A DNA stretch of 64,000 nt from Clytia hemisphaerica. Lineage: Eukaryota; Cnidaria; Hydrozoa; Leptothecata; Clytiidae. The notes under the pieces were generated by a model. The model was not told where the DNA came from. It was given only the letters and a program-made list of their open reading frames with translations, and did not search any database. The stretch covers positions 248,001 through 312,000 of the forward strand of contig CACVBU010000638.1 in assembly GCA_902728285.1 (NCBI GenBank), given 5' to 3'. Each line of letters begins with the position of its first letter. Positions within the stretch are counted from its first letter, which is position 1. Positions 11,601 to 23,718 of the stretch are shown here, piece after piece. The translations under genes and the position numbers were made by a program.

Positions 11601-14600
11601 CGCAAGGAGAGGCTCCGCCGAAATACGCGCTCGCTTTTTGCTGTGAAAGAGCCAAAGTTGTTTGAACTCTTTCACTTGACCCACCTCTTACCCCTCTCCT
11701 TGAGCTCTTCAATCTTTCCTTGATTTCTAAGATCTTTTCTTGCAGGTCTATCATCGAAATCGAAAGATTGAGCAGCGCAAGGAGAGGCTCCGCCGAAATA
11801 CGCGCTCGCTTTTTGCTGTGAAAGAGCCAAAGTTGTTTGAACTCTTTCACTTGACCCACCTCTTACCCCTCTCCTTGAGCTCTTCAATCTTTCCTTGATT
11901 TCTAAGATCTTTTCTTGCAGGTCTATCATCGAAATCGAAAGATTGAGCAGCGCAAGGAGAGGCTCCGCCGAAATACGCGCTCGCTTTTTGCTGTGAAAGA
12001 GCCAAAGTTGTTTGAACTCTTTCACTTGACCCACCTCTTACCCCTCTCCTTGAGCTCTTCAATCTTTCCTTGATTTCTAAGATCTTTTCTTGCAGGTCTA
12101 TCATCGAAATCGAAAGATTGAGCAGCGCAAGGAGAGGCTCCGCCGAAATACGCGCTCGCTTTTTGCTGTGAAAGAGCCAAAGTTGTTTGAACTCTTTCAC
12201 TTGACCCACCTCTTACCCCTCTCCTTGAGCTCTTCAATCTTTCCTTGATTTCTAAGATCTTTTCTTGCAGGTCTATCATCGAAATCGAAAGATTGAGCAG
12301 CGCAAGGAGAGGCTCCGCCGAAATACGCGCTCGCTTTTTGCTGTGAAAGAGCCAAAGTTGTTTGAACTCTTTCACTTGACCCACCTCTTACCCCTCTCCT
12401 TGAGCTCTTCAATCTTTCCTTGATTTCTAAGATCTTTTCTTGCAGGTCTATCATCGAAATCGAAAGATTGAGCAGCGCAAGGAGAGGCTCCGCCGAAATA
12501 CGCGCTCGCTTTTTGCTGTGAAAGAGCCAAAGTTGTGAAACTCTTTCACTTGACCCACCTCTTACCCCTCTCCTTGAGCTCTTCAATCTTTCCTTGATTT
12601 CTAAGATCTTTTCTTGCAGGTCTATCATCGAAATCGAAAGATTGAGCAGCGCAAGGAGAGGCTCCGCCGAAATACGCGCTCGCTTTTTGCTGTGAAAGAG
12701 CCAAAGTTGTTTGAACTCTTTCACTTGACCCACCTCTTACCCCTCTCCTTGAGCTCTTCAATCTTTCCTTGATTTCTAAGATCTTTTCTTGCAGGTCTAT
12801 CATCGAAATCGAAAGATTGAGCAGCGCAAGGAGAGGCTCCGCCGAAATACGCGCTCGCTTTTTGCTGTGAAAGAGCCAAAGTTGTTTGAACTCTTTCACT
12901 TGACCCACCTCTTACCCCTCTCCTTGAGCTCTTCAATCTTTCCTTGATTTCTAAGATCTTTTCTTGCAGGTCTATCATCGAAATCGAAAGATTGAGCAGC
13001 GCAAGGAGAGGCTCCGCCGAAATACGCGCTCGCTTTTTGCTGTGAAAGAGCCAAAGTTGTTTGAACTCTTTCACTTGACCCACCTCTTACCCCTCTCCTT
13101 GAGCTCTTCAATCTTTCCTTGATTTCTAAGATCTTTTCTTGCAGGTCTATCATCGAAATCGAAAGATTGAGCAGCGCAAGGAGAGGCTCCGCCGAAATAC
13201 GCGCTCGCTTTTTGCTGTGAAAGAGCCAAAGTTGTTTGAACTCTTTCACTTGACCCACCTCTTACCCCTCTCCTTGAGCTCTTCAATCTTTCCTTGATTT
13301 CTAAGATCTTTTCTTGCAGGTCTATCATCGAAATCGAAAGATTGAGCAGCGCAAGGAGAGGCTCCGCCGAAATACGCGCTCGCTTTTTGCTGTGAAAGAG
13401 CCAAAGTTGTGTTTGAACTCTTTCACTTGACCCACCTCTTACCCCTCTCCTTGAGCTCTTCAATCTTTCCTTGATTTCTAAGATCTTTTCTTGCAGGTCT
13501 ATCATCGAAATCGAAAGATTGAGCAGCGCAAGGAGAGGCTCCGCCGAAATACGCGCTCGCTTTTTGCTGTGAAAGAGCCAAAGTTGTTTGAACTCTTTCA
13601 CTTGACCCACCTCTTACCCCTCTCCTTGAGCTCTTCAATCTTTCCTTGATTTCTAAGATCTTTTCTTGCAGGTCTATCATCGAAATCGAAAGATTGAGCA
13701 GCGCAAGGAGAGGCTCCGCCGAAATACGCGCTCGCTTTTTGCTGTGAAAGAGCCAAAGTTGTTTGAACTCTTTCACTTGACCCACCTCTTACCCCTCTCC
13801 TTGAGCTCTTCAATCTTTCCTTGATTTCTAAGATCTTTTCTTGCAGGTCTATCATCGAAATCGAAAGATTGAGCAGCGCAAGGAGAGGCTCCGCCGAAAT
13901 ACGCGCTCGCTTTTTGCTGTGAAAGAGCCAAAGTTGTTTGAACTCTTTCACTTGACCCACCTCTTACCCCTCTCCTTGAGCTCTTCAATCTTTCCTTGAT
14001 TTCTAAGATCTTTTCTTGCAGGTCTATCATCGAAATCGAAAGATTGAGCAGCGCAAGGAGAGGCTCCGCCGAAATACGCGCTCGCTTTTTGCTGTGAAAG
14101 AGCCAAAGTTGTTTGAACTCTTTCACTTGACCCACCTCTTACCCCTCTCCTTGAGCTCTTCAATCTTTCCTTGATTTCTAAGATCTTTCTTGCAGGTCTA
14201 TCATCGAAATCGAAAGATTGAGCAGCGCAAGGAGAGGCTCCGCCGAAATACGCGCTCGCTTTTTGCTGTGAAAGAGCCAAAGTTGTTTGAACTCTTTCAC
14301 TTGACCCACCTCTTACCCCTCTCCTTGAGCTCTTCAATCTTTCCTTGATTTCTAAGATCTTTTCTTGCAGGTCTATCATCGAAATCGAAAGATTGAGCAG
14401 CGCAAGGAGAGGCTCCGCCGAAATACGCGCTCGCTTTTTGCTGTGAAAGAGCCAAAGTTGTTTGAACTCTTTCACTTGACCCACCTCTTACCCCTCTCCT
14501 TGAGCTCTTCAATCTTTCCTTGATTTCTAAGATCTTTTCTTGCAGGTCTATCATCGAAATCGAAAGATTGAGCAGCGCAAGGAGAGGCTCCGCCGAAATA

Positions 14601-17600
14601 CGCGCTCGCTTTTTGCTGTGAAAGAGCCAAAGTTGTTTGAACTCTTTCACTTGACCCACCTCTTACCCCTCTCCTTGAGCTCTTCAATCTTTCCTTGATT
14701 TCTAAGATCTTTTCTTGCAGGTCTATCATCGAAATCGAAAGATTGAGCAGCGCAAGGAGAGGCTCCGCCGAAATACGCGCTCGCTTTTTGCTGTGAAAGA
14801 GCCAAAGTTGTTTGAACTCTTTCACTTGACCCACCTCTTACCCCTCTCCTTGAGCTCTTCAATCTTTCCTTGATTTCTAAGATCTTTTCTTGCAGGTCTA
14901 TCATCGAAATCGAAAGATTGAGCAGCGCAAGGAGAGGCTCCGCCGAAATACGCGCTCGCTTTTTGCTGTGAAAGAGCCAAAGTTGTTTGAACTCTTTCAC
15001 TTGACCCACCTCTTACCCCTCTCCTTGAGCTCTTCAATCTTTCCTTGATTTCTAAGATCTTTTCTTGCAGGTCTATCATCGAAATCGAAAGATTGAGCAG
15101 CGCAAGGAGAGGCTCCGCCGAAATACGCGCTCGCTTTTTGCTGTGAAAGAGCCAAAGTTGTTTGAACTCTTTCACTTGACCCACCTCTTACCCCTCTCCT
15201 TGAGCTCTTCAATCTTTCCTTGATTTCTAAGATCTTTCTTGCAGGTCTATCATCGAAATCGAAAGATTGAGCAGCGCAAGGAGAGGCTCCGCCGAAATAC
15301 GCGCTCGCTTTTTGCTGTGAAAGAGCCAAAGTTGTTTGAACTCTTTCACTTGACCCACCTCTTACCCCTCTCCTTGAGCTCTTCAATCTTTCCTTGATTT
15401 CTAAGATCTTTTCTTGCAGGTCTATCATCGAAATCGAAAGATTGAGCAGCGCAAGGAGAGGCTCCGCCGAAATACGCGCTCGCTTTTTGCTGTGAAAGAG
15501 CCAAAGTTGTTTGAACTCTTTCACTTGACCCACCTCTTACCCCTCTCCTTGAGCTCTTCAATCTTTCCTTGATTTCTAAGATCTTTTCTTGCAGGTCTAT
15601 CATCGAAATCGAAAGATTGAGCAGCGCAAGGAGAGGCTCCGCCGAAATACGCGCTCGCTTTTTGCTGTGAAAGAGCCAAAGTTGTTTGAACTCTTTCACT
15701 TGACCCACCTCTTACCCCTCTCCTTGAGCTCTTCAATCTTTCCTTGATTTCTAAGATCTTTTCTTGCAGGTCTATCATCGAAATCGAAAGATTGAGCAGC
15801 GCAAGGAGAGGCTCCGCCGAAATACGCGCTCGCTTTTTGCTGTGAAAGAGCCAAAGTTGTTTGAACTCTTTCACTTGACCCACCTCTTACCCCTCTCCTT
15901 GAGCTCTTCAATCTTTCCTTGATTTCTAAGATCTTTTCTTGCAGGTCTATCATCGAAATCGAAAGATTGAGCAGCGCAAGGAGAGGCTCCGCCGAAATAC
16001 GCGCTCGCTTTTTGCTGTGAAAGAGCCAAAGTTGTTTGAACTCTTTCACTTGACCCACCTCTTACCCCTCTCCTTGAGCTCTTCAATCTTTCCTTGATTT
16101 CTAAGATCTTTTCTTGCAGGTCTATCATCGAAATCGAAAGATTGAGCAGCGCAAGGAGAGGCTCCGCCGAAATACGCGCTCGCTTTTGCTGTGAAAGAGC
16201 CAAAGTTGTTTGAACTCTTTCACTTGACCCACCTCTTACCCCTCTCCTTGAGCTCTTCAATCTTTCCTTGATTTCTAAGATCTTTTCTTGCAGGTCTATC
16301 ATCGAAATCGAAAGATTGAGCAGCGCAAGGAGAGGCTCCGCCGAAATACGCGCTCGCTTTTTGCTGTGAAAGAGCCAAAGTTGTTTGAACTCTTTCACTT
16401 GACCCACCTCTTACCCCTCTCCTTGAGCTCTTCAATCTTTCCTTGATTTCTAAGATCTTTTCTTGCAGGTCTATCATCGAAATCGAAAGATTGAGCAGCG
16501 CAAGGAGAGGCTCCGCCGAAATACGCGCTCGCTTTTTGCTGTGAAAGAGCCAAAGTTGTTTGAACTCTTTCACTTGACCCACCTCTTACCCTCTCCTTGA
16601 GCTCTTCAATCTTTCCTTGATTTCTAAGATCTTTTCTTGCAGGTCTATCATCGAAATCGAAAGATTGAGCAGCGCAAGGAGAGGCTCCGCCGAAATACGC
16701 GCTCGCTTTTTGCTGTGAAAGAGCCAAAGTTGTTTGAACTCTTTCACTTGACCCACCTCTTACCCCTCTCCTTGAGCTCTTCAATCTTTCCTTGATTTCT
16801 AAGATCTTTTCTTGCAGGTCTATCATCGAAATCGAAAGATTGAGCAGCGCAAGGAGAGGCTCCGCCGAAATACGCGCTCGCTTTTTGCTGTGAAAGAGCC
16901 AAAGTTGTTTGAACTCTTTCACTTGACCCACCTCTTACCCCTCTCCTTGAGCTCTTCAATCTTTCCTTGATTTCTAAGATCTTTTCTTGCAGGTCTATCA
17001 TCGAAATCGAAAGATTGAGCAGCGCAAGGAGAGGCTCCGCCGAAATACGCGCTCGCTTTTTGCTGTGAAAGAGCCAAAGTTGTTTGAACTCTTTCACTTG
17101 ACCCACCTCTTACCCCTCTCCTTGAGCTCTTCAATCTTTCCTTGATTTCTAAGATCTTTTCTTGCAGGTCTATCATCGAAATCGAAAGATTGAGCAGCGC
17201 AAGGAGAGGCTCCGCCGAAATACGCGCTCGCTTTTTGCTGTGAAAGAGCCAAAGTTGTTTGAACTCTTTCACTTGACCCACCTCTTACCCCTCTCCTTGA
17301 GCTCTTCAATCTTTCCTTGATTTCTAAGATCTTTTCTTGCAGGTCTATCATCGAAATCGAAAGATTGAGCAGCGCAAGGAGAGGCTCCGCCGAAATACGC
17401 GCTCGCTTTTTGCTGTGAAAGAGCCAAAGTTGTTTGAACTCTTTCACTTGACCCACCTCTTACCCCTCTCCTTGAGCTCTTCAATCTTTCCTTGATTTCT
17501 AAGATCTTTTCTTGCAGGTCTATCATCGAAATCGAAAGATTGAGCAGCGCAAGGAGAGGCTCCGCCGAAATACGCGCTCGCTTTTTGCTGTGAAAGAGCC

Positions 17601-20600
17601 AAAGTTGTTTGAACTCTTTCACTTGACCCACCTCTTACCCCTCTCCTTGAGCTCTTCAATCTTTCCTTGATTTCTAAGATCTTTTCTTGCAGGTCTATCA
17701 TCGAAATCGAAAGATTGAGCAGCGCAAGGAGAGGCTCCGCCGAAATACGCGCTCGCTTTTTGCTGTGAAAGAGCCAAAGTTGTTTGAACTCTTTCACTTG
17801 ACCCACCTCTTACCCCTCTCCTTGAGCTCTTCAATCTTTCCTTGATTTCTAAGATCTTTTCTTGCAGGTCTATCATCGAAATCGAAAGATTGAGCAGCGC
17901 AAGGAGAGGCTCCGCCGAAATACGCGCTCGCTTTTTGCTGTGAAAGAGCCAAAGTTGTTTGAACTCTTTCACTTGACCCACCTCTTACCCCTCTCCTTGA
18001 GCTCTTCAATCTTTCCTTGATTTCTAAGATCTTTTCTTGCAGGTCTATCATCGAAATCGAAAGATTGAGCAGCGCAAGGAGAGGCTCCGCCGAAATACGC
18101 GCTCGCTTTTTGCTGTGAAAGAGCCAAAGTTGTTTGAACTCTTTCACTTGACCCACCTCTTACCCCTCTCCTTGAGCTCTTCAATCTTTCCTTGATTTCT
18201 AAGATCTTTTCTTGCAGGTCTATCATCGAAATCGAAAGATTGAGCAGCGCAAGGAGAGGCTCCGCCGAAATACGCGCTCGCTTTTTGCTGTGAAAGAGCC
18301 AAAGTTGTTTGAACTCTTTCACTTGACCCACCTCTTACCCTCTCCTTGAGCTCTTCAATCTTTCCTTGATTTCTAAGATCTTTTCTTGCAGGTCTATCAT
18401 CGAAATCGAAAGATTGAGCAGCGCAAGGAGAGGCTCCGCCGAAATACGCGCTCGCTTTTTGCTGTGAAAGAGCCAAAGTTGTTTGAACTCTTTCACTTGA
18501 CCCACCTCTTACCCCTCTCCTTGAGCTCTTCAATCTTTCCTTGATTTCTAAGATCTTTTCTTGCAGGTCTATCATCGAAATCGAAAGATTGAGCAGCGCA
18601 AGGAGAGGCTCCGCCGAAATACGCGCTCGCTTTTTGCTGTGAAAGAGCCAAAGTTGTTTGAACTCTTTCACTTGACCCACCTCTTACCCCTCTCCTTGAG
18701 CTCTTCAATCTTTCCTTGATTTCTAAGATCTTTTCTTGCAGGTCTATCATCGAAATCGAAAGATTGAGCAGCGCAAGGAGAGGCTCCGCCGAAATACGCG
18801 CTCGCTTTTTGCTGTGAAAGAGCCAAAGTTGTTTGAACTCTTTCACTTGACCCACCTCTTACCCCTCTCCTTGAGCTCTTCAATCTTTCCTTGATTTCTA
18901 AGATCTTTTCTTGCAGGTCTATCATCGAAATCGAAAGATTGAGCAGCGCAAGGAGAGGCTCCGCCGAAATACGCGCTCGCTTTTTGCTGTGAAAGAGCCA
19001 AAGTTGTTTGAACTCTTTCACTTGACCCACCTCTTACCCCTCTCCTTGAGCTCTTCAATCTTTCCTTGATTTCTAAGATCTTTTCTTGCAGGTCTATCAT
19101 CGAAATCGAAAGATTGAGCAGCGCAAGGAGAGGCTCCGCCGAAATACGCGCTCGCTTTTTGCTGTGAAAGAGCCAAAGTTGTTTGAACTCTTTCACTTGA
19201 CCCACCTCTTACCCCTCTCCTTGAGCTCTTCAATCTTTCCTTGATTTCTAAGATCTTTTCTTGCAGGTCTATCATCGAAATCGAAAGATTGAGCAGCGCA
19301 AGGAGAGGCTCCGCCGAAATACGCGCTCGCTTTTTGCTGTGAAAGAGCCAAAGTTGTTTGAACTCTTTCACTTGACCCACCTCTTACCCCTCTCCTTGAG
19401 CTCTTCAATCTTTCCTTGATTTCTAAGATCTTTTCTTGCAGGTCTATCATCGAAATCGAAAGATTGAGCAGCGCAAGGAGAGGCTCCGCCGAAATACGCG
19501 CTCGCTTTTTGCTGTGAAAGAGCCAAAGTTGTTTGAACTCTTTCACTTGACCCACCTCTTACCCCTCTCCTTGAGCTCTTCAATCTTTCCTTGATTTCTA
19601 AGATCTTTTCTTGCAGGTCTATCATCGAAATCGAAAGATTGAGCAGCGCAAGGAGAGGCTCCGCCGAAATACGCGCTCGCTTTTTGCTGTGAAAGAGCCA
19701 AAGTTGTTTGAACTCTTTCACTTGACCCACCTCTTACCCCTCTCCTTGAGCTCTTCAATCTTTCCTTGATTTCTAAGATCTTTTCTTGCAGGTCTATCAT
19801 CGAAATCGAAAGATTGAGCAGCGCAAGGAGAGGCTCCGCCGAAATACGCGCTCGCTTTTTGCTGTGAAAGAGCCAAAGTTGTTTGAACTCTTTCACTTGA
19901 CCCACCTCTTACCCCTCTCCTTGAGCTCTTCAATCTTTCCTTGATTTCTAAGATCTTTTCTTGCAGGTCTATCATCGAAATCGAAAGATTGAGCAGCGCA
20001 AGGAGAGGCTCCGCCGAAATACGCGCTCGCTTTTTGCTGTGAAAGAGCCAAAGTTGTTTGAACTCTTTCACTTGACCCACCTCTTACCCCTCTCCTTGAG
20101 CTCTTCAATCTTTCCTTGATTTCTAAGATCTTTTCTTGCAGGTCTATCATCGAAATCGAAAGATTGAGCAGCGCAAGGAGAGGCTCCGCCGAAATACGCG
20201 CTCGCTTTTTGCTGTGAAAGAGCCAAAGTTGTTTGAACTCTTTCACTTGACCCACCTCTTACCCCTCTCCTTGAGCTCTTCAATCTTTCCTTGATTTCTA
20301 AGATCTTTTCTTGCAGGTCTATCATCGAAATCGAAAGATTGAGCAGCGCAAGGAGAGGCTCCGCCGAAATACGCGCTCGCTTTTTGCTGTGAAAGAGCCA
20401 AAGTTGTTTGAACTCTTTCACTTGACCCACCTCTTACCCCTCTCCTTGAGCTCTTCAATCTTTCCTTGATTTCTAAGATCTTTTCTTGCAGGTCTATCAT
20501 CGAAATCGAAAGATTGAGCAGCGCAAGGAGAGGCTCCGCCGAAATACGCGCTCGCTTTTTGCTGTGAAAGAGCCAAAGTTGTTTGAACTCTTTCACTTGA

Positions 20601-22209
20601 CCCACCTCTTACCCCTCTCCTTGAGCTCTTCAATCTTTCCTTGATTTCTAAGATCTTTTCTTGCAGGTCTATCATCGAAATCGAAAGATTGAGCAGCGCA
20701 AGGAGAGGCTCCGCCGAAATACGCGCTCGCTTTTTGCTGTGAAAGAGCCAAAGTTGTTTGAACTCTTTCACTTGACCCACCTCTTACCCCTCTCCTTGAG
20801 CTCTTCAATCTTTCCTTGATTTCTAAGATCTTTTCTTGCAGGTCTATCATCGAAATCGAAAGATTGAGCAGCGCAAGGAGAGGCTCCGCCGAAATACGCG
20901 CTCGCTTTTTGCTGTGAAAGAGCCAAAGTTGTTTGAACTCTTTCACTTGACCCACCTCTTACCCCTCTCCTTGAGCTCTTCAATCTTTCCTTGATTTCTA
21001 AGATCTTTTCTTGCAGGTCTATCATCGAAATCGAAAGATTGAGCAGCGCAAGGAGAGGCTCCGCCGAAATACGCGCTCGCTTTTTGCTGTGAAAGAGCCA
21101 AAGTTGTTTGAACTCTTTCACTTGACCCACCTCTTACCCCTCTCCTTGAGCTCTTCAATCTTTCCTTGATTTCTAAGATCTTTTCTTGCAGGTCTATCAT
21201 CGAAATCGAAAGATTGAGCAGCGCAAGGAGAGGCTCCGCCGAAATACGCGCTCGCTTTTTGCTGTGAAAGAGCCAAAGTTGTTTGAACTCTTTCACTTGA
21301 CCCACCTCTTACCCCTCTCCTTGAGCTCTTCAATCTTTCCTTGATTTCTAAGATCTTTTCTTGCAGGTCTATCATCGAAATCGAAAGATTGAGCAGCGCA
21401 AGGAGAGGCTCCGCCGAAATACGCGCTCGCTTTTTGCTGTGAAAGAGCCAAAGTTGTTTGAACTCTTTCACTTGACCCACCTCTTACCCCTCTCCTTGAG
21501 CTCTTCAATCTTTCCTTGATTTCTAAGATCTTTTCTTGCAGGTCTATCATCGAAATCGAAAGATTGAGCAGCGCAAGGAGAGGCTCCGCCGAAATACGCG
21601 CTCGCTTTTTGCTGTGAAAGAGCCAAAGTTGTTTGAACTCTTTCACTTGACCCACCTCTTACCCCTCTCCTTGAGCTCTTCAATCTTTCCTTGATTTCTA
21701 AGATCTTTTCTTGCAGGTCTATCATCGAAATCGAAAGATTGAGCAGCGCAAGGAGAGGCTCCGCCGAAATACGCGCTCGCTTTTTGCTGTGAAAGAGCCA
21801 AAGTTGTTTGAACTCTTTCACTTGACCCACCTCTTACCCCTCTCCTTGAGCTCTTCAATCTTTCCTTGATTTCTAAGATCTTTTCTTGCAGGTCTATCAT
21901 CGAAATCGAAAGATTGAGCAGCGCAAGGAGAGGCTCCGCCGAAATACGCGCTCGCTTTTTGCTGTGAAAGAGCCAAAGTTGTTTGAACTCTTTCACTTGA
22001 CCCACCTCTTACCCCTCTCCTTGAGCTCTTCAATCTTTCCTTGATTTCTAAGATCTTTTCTTGCAGGTCTATCATCGAAATCGAAAGATTGAGCAGCGCA
22101 AGGAGAGGCTCCGCCGAAATACGCGCTCGCTTTTTGCTGTGAAAGAGCCAAAGTTGTTTGAACTCTTTCACTTGACCCACCTCTTACCCCTCTCCTTGAG
22201 CTCTTCAAT
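8641..22209. repeat. Satellite array: about 77 tandem copies of a 175 bp unit
   Basis: The unit is exactly 175 bp and I count 80 G+C (46 percent), well above the flanks. Copies are almost identical; from about 18,500 to 22,200 I saw no difference. The first five copies read ACGTGCTCGC where all later ones read ACGCGCTCGC. Single-base or short indels occur mainly left of 18,400, for example near 9,705, 10,055, 10,713, 12,534, 13,410, 14,184, 15,233 and 16,184. Numbering the unit from GTCTATCATC, four inverted pairs nest: 11-16 with 152-157, 17-25 with 140-148, 33-42 with 123-132, and 73-81 with 97-105. Each unit is therefore an imperfect long hairpin. Two of the three minus-strand frames lack stops within a unit, which creates overlapping 120-codon ORFs; because 175 is not divisible by 3 these are frame artefacts. 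The array starts at an N and ends abruptly at 22,209. Confidence 0.98.
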
Positions 22210-23718
22210 ATAATATTGGCTTACCCTTTGTCTTGTGTTTCCCATTGTGTTTTGGATATTTTCCCTCCTTGCATTTTCAAATGGTTGTCTGTTTTTTTTT
22301 CCTGTAGAGTTGAGTCTCCTGTGCATGGCTATTCCATCTTATTGGTTGAGCTGTTTTCTGCCTTTTTTAAATTAATTGAATTCTTCTTTTGATTAAATTA
22401 TTTGACGTCAATTTTTTTATTTGATTTATTGATTTATTTTGATACGTCATTCAAAGAATTTTGTGAAAAGTCGCCAAAAATTGTTGCCTTAACTATCTTC
22501 CAATTAACACCATTTGTTCTAGGTCACCTGGTATCTTCCCTTGTTCTTTTTCCGCAGACTATTTAAATTTTATCATTTTTCTATCACTTTTTTACCGACA
22601 TTGGGCTCTTGCATAAAATTTCCATACATGGGGGTGGACGAGCCTTTTCAAGTGAAAACAAATTTCTTGGAAAAGTGTAGATGCCCCCTGGAAAATAGCA
22701 AAATTTGCAAAAGAACCCTTAGAAAAATTTTTTTTCATGTCTTAAAGTGAGGGTGGACGAACTAAAATCAGTTGTTTATCCCCTGGAAATTCAAGAATGA
22801 TTGTTTACCCACTGGAAAAATTAAAAAAAACACTTCCGCAGACCCCCCTGGAAATTCTTCTCGGTAGATCCCCTGGAGATCATGTATGGTCATAATATGG
22901 AATGGCCCATTGTTTAACGGGCGTTCCTCTTGTTGATTTTCACCTGGAATGCGCAATTTTTTTCGACCCGGCGTTAAGAATGTTTTTAAGGGAAAAGAAG
23001 TAGAATCGGATGTCATCACTTGTTATACCGGTTGGTCCATAAAAGAAAATGTTCCCTGGACCACAGGCGACTCTCAGATTCTCAGTTCTATCCATATTTA
23101 TCAGGGAATTTATTCGTTTGGCCATATAGTGGGTAAGAATTTCCTAATTTTGGCAAATTGGAATAGAAATTTTACTAATTTTACAAAAAAAAAATAGGGT
23201 CGAAAATAATCAGACTTCATTTAAACGGTAAATGTCTTCCTGATTTCCTAATTTTGAAAAAGCCAATTTTTTCGTCGCACATACCGTCACTTGGCAAGCC
23301 TACTGCCCCTACCCACGCTGGCGGCCAAAGGGGAAAATGTTCGCTGCGCAACATCTTATAATAAACAAAAATGATAGCAACAGTTAACTGCAAGCAATAA
23401 AATAAGAGGGTTAGGCTAGACAACTGTATGTCATAACAAGTAAAACAAAAAGAGAAAAGAAAATGACTTACAGACATTTTAGTCGATGATATCTGCTGGA
23501 CTTGCTTTTCCATTCTTGCTACCACGAATAATGAAATACTTTTGTGAAATGTTTTTAACTGTTTGAAAAATATTTGACGTCACTTTTTTTTTGATTTTCA
23601 TTGACGTCATTTTTTAATCAATTCAAAATTTCGTCATCTCAGCAAGATGAGTCAACGATCCAGCTCAAAATTATGAGAAATAATATTCTATTGACTTTTT
23701 CTTGCTTGTTTTTCCCAG
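22210..23718. other. Gap between satellite and first traced POLRMT exon
   Basis: Apart from the MITE at 22,614-22,903 I find nothing firm. The exon preceding POLRMT exon 23,719 must end in phase 1. A stretch at about 22,950-23,135 is open on both strands and is followed by a GGGTAAGAAT donor-like site, but its translation resembles nothing I know. Confidence 0.4.
22614..22903. mobile_element. TIR element with CCCCTGGAAA phrase (same family as 61,400)
   Basis: The left end has TTGCATAAAATTTCCATACA followed by TGGGGGTGGA. The right end, CATGTATGGTCATAATATGG, is its imperfect inverse. Inside, the phrase TTTACCCCCTGGAAA (variants TTATCCCCTGGAAA, TTACCCACTGGAAA, CAGACCCCCCTGGAAA) occurs about five times. 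The element at 61,400-61,673 shares both the TIR and, in the opposite orientation, this phrase. Confidence 0.65.

Noticed and set aside
8692..22208. Dozens of overlapping minus-strand ORFs of about 120 codons
   Set aside because: They are the 175 bp satellite read in two stop-free frames. The unit is not a multiple of three, so each ORF runs through two units and stops in the third frame; no selection for a protein is visible.
8641..22209. Minus-strand 51-base intron per unit (donor GGGGTAAGAG, acceptor CTCTTTCACAG)
   Set aside because: The sites look good but would leave 124-base exons that shift frame each time; with no transcript evidence this is more likely chance.
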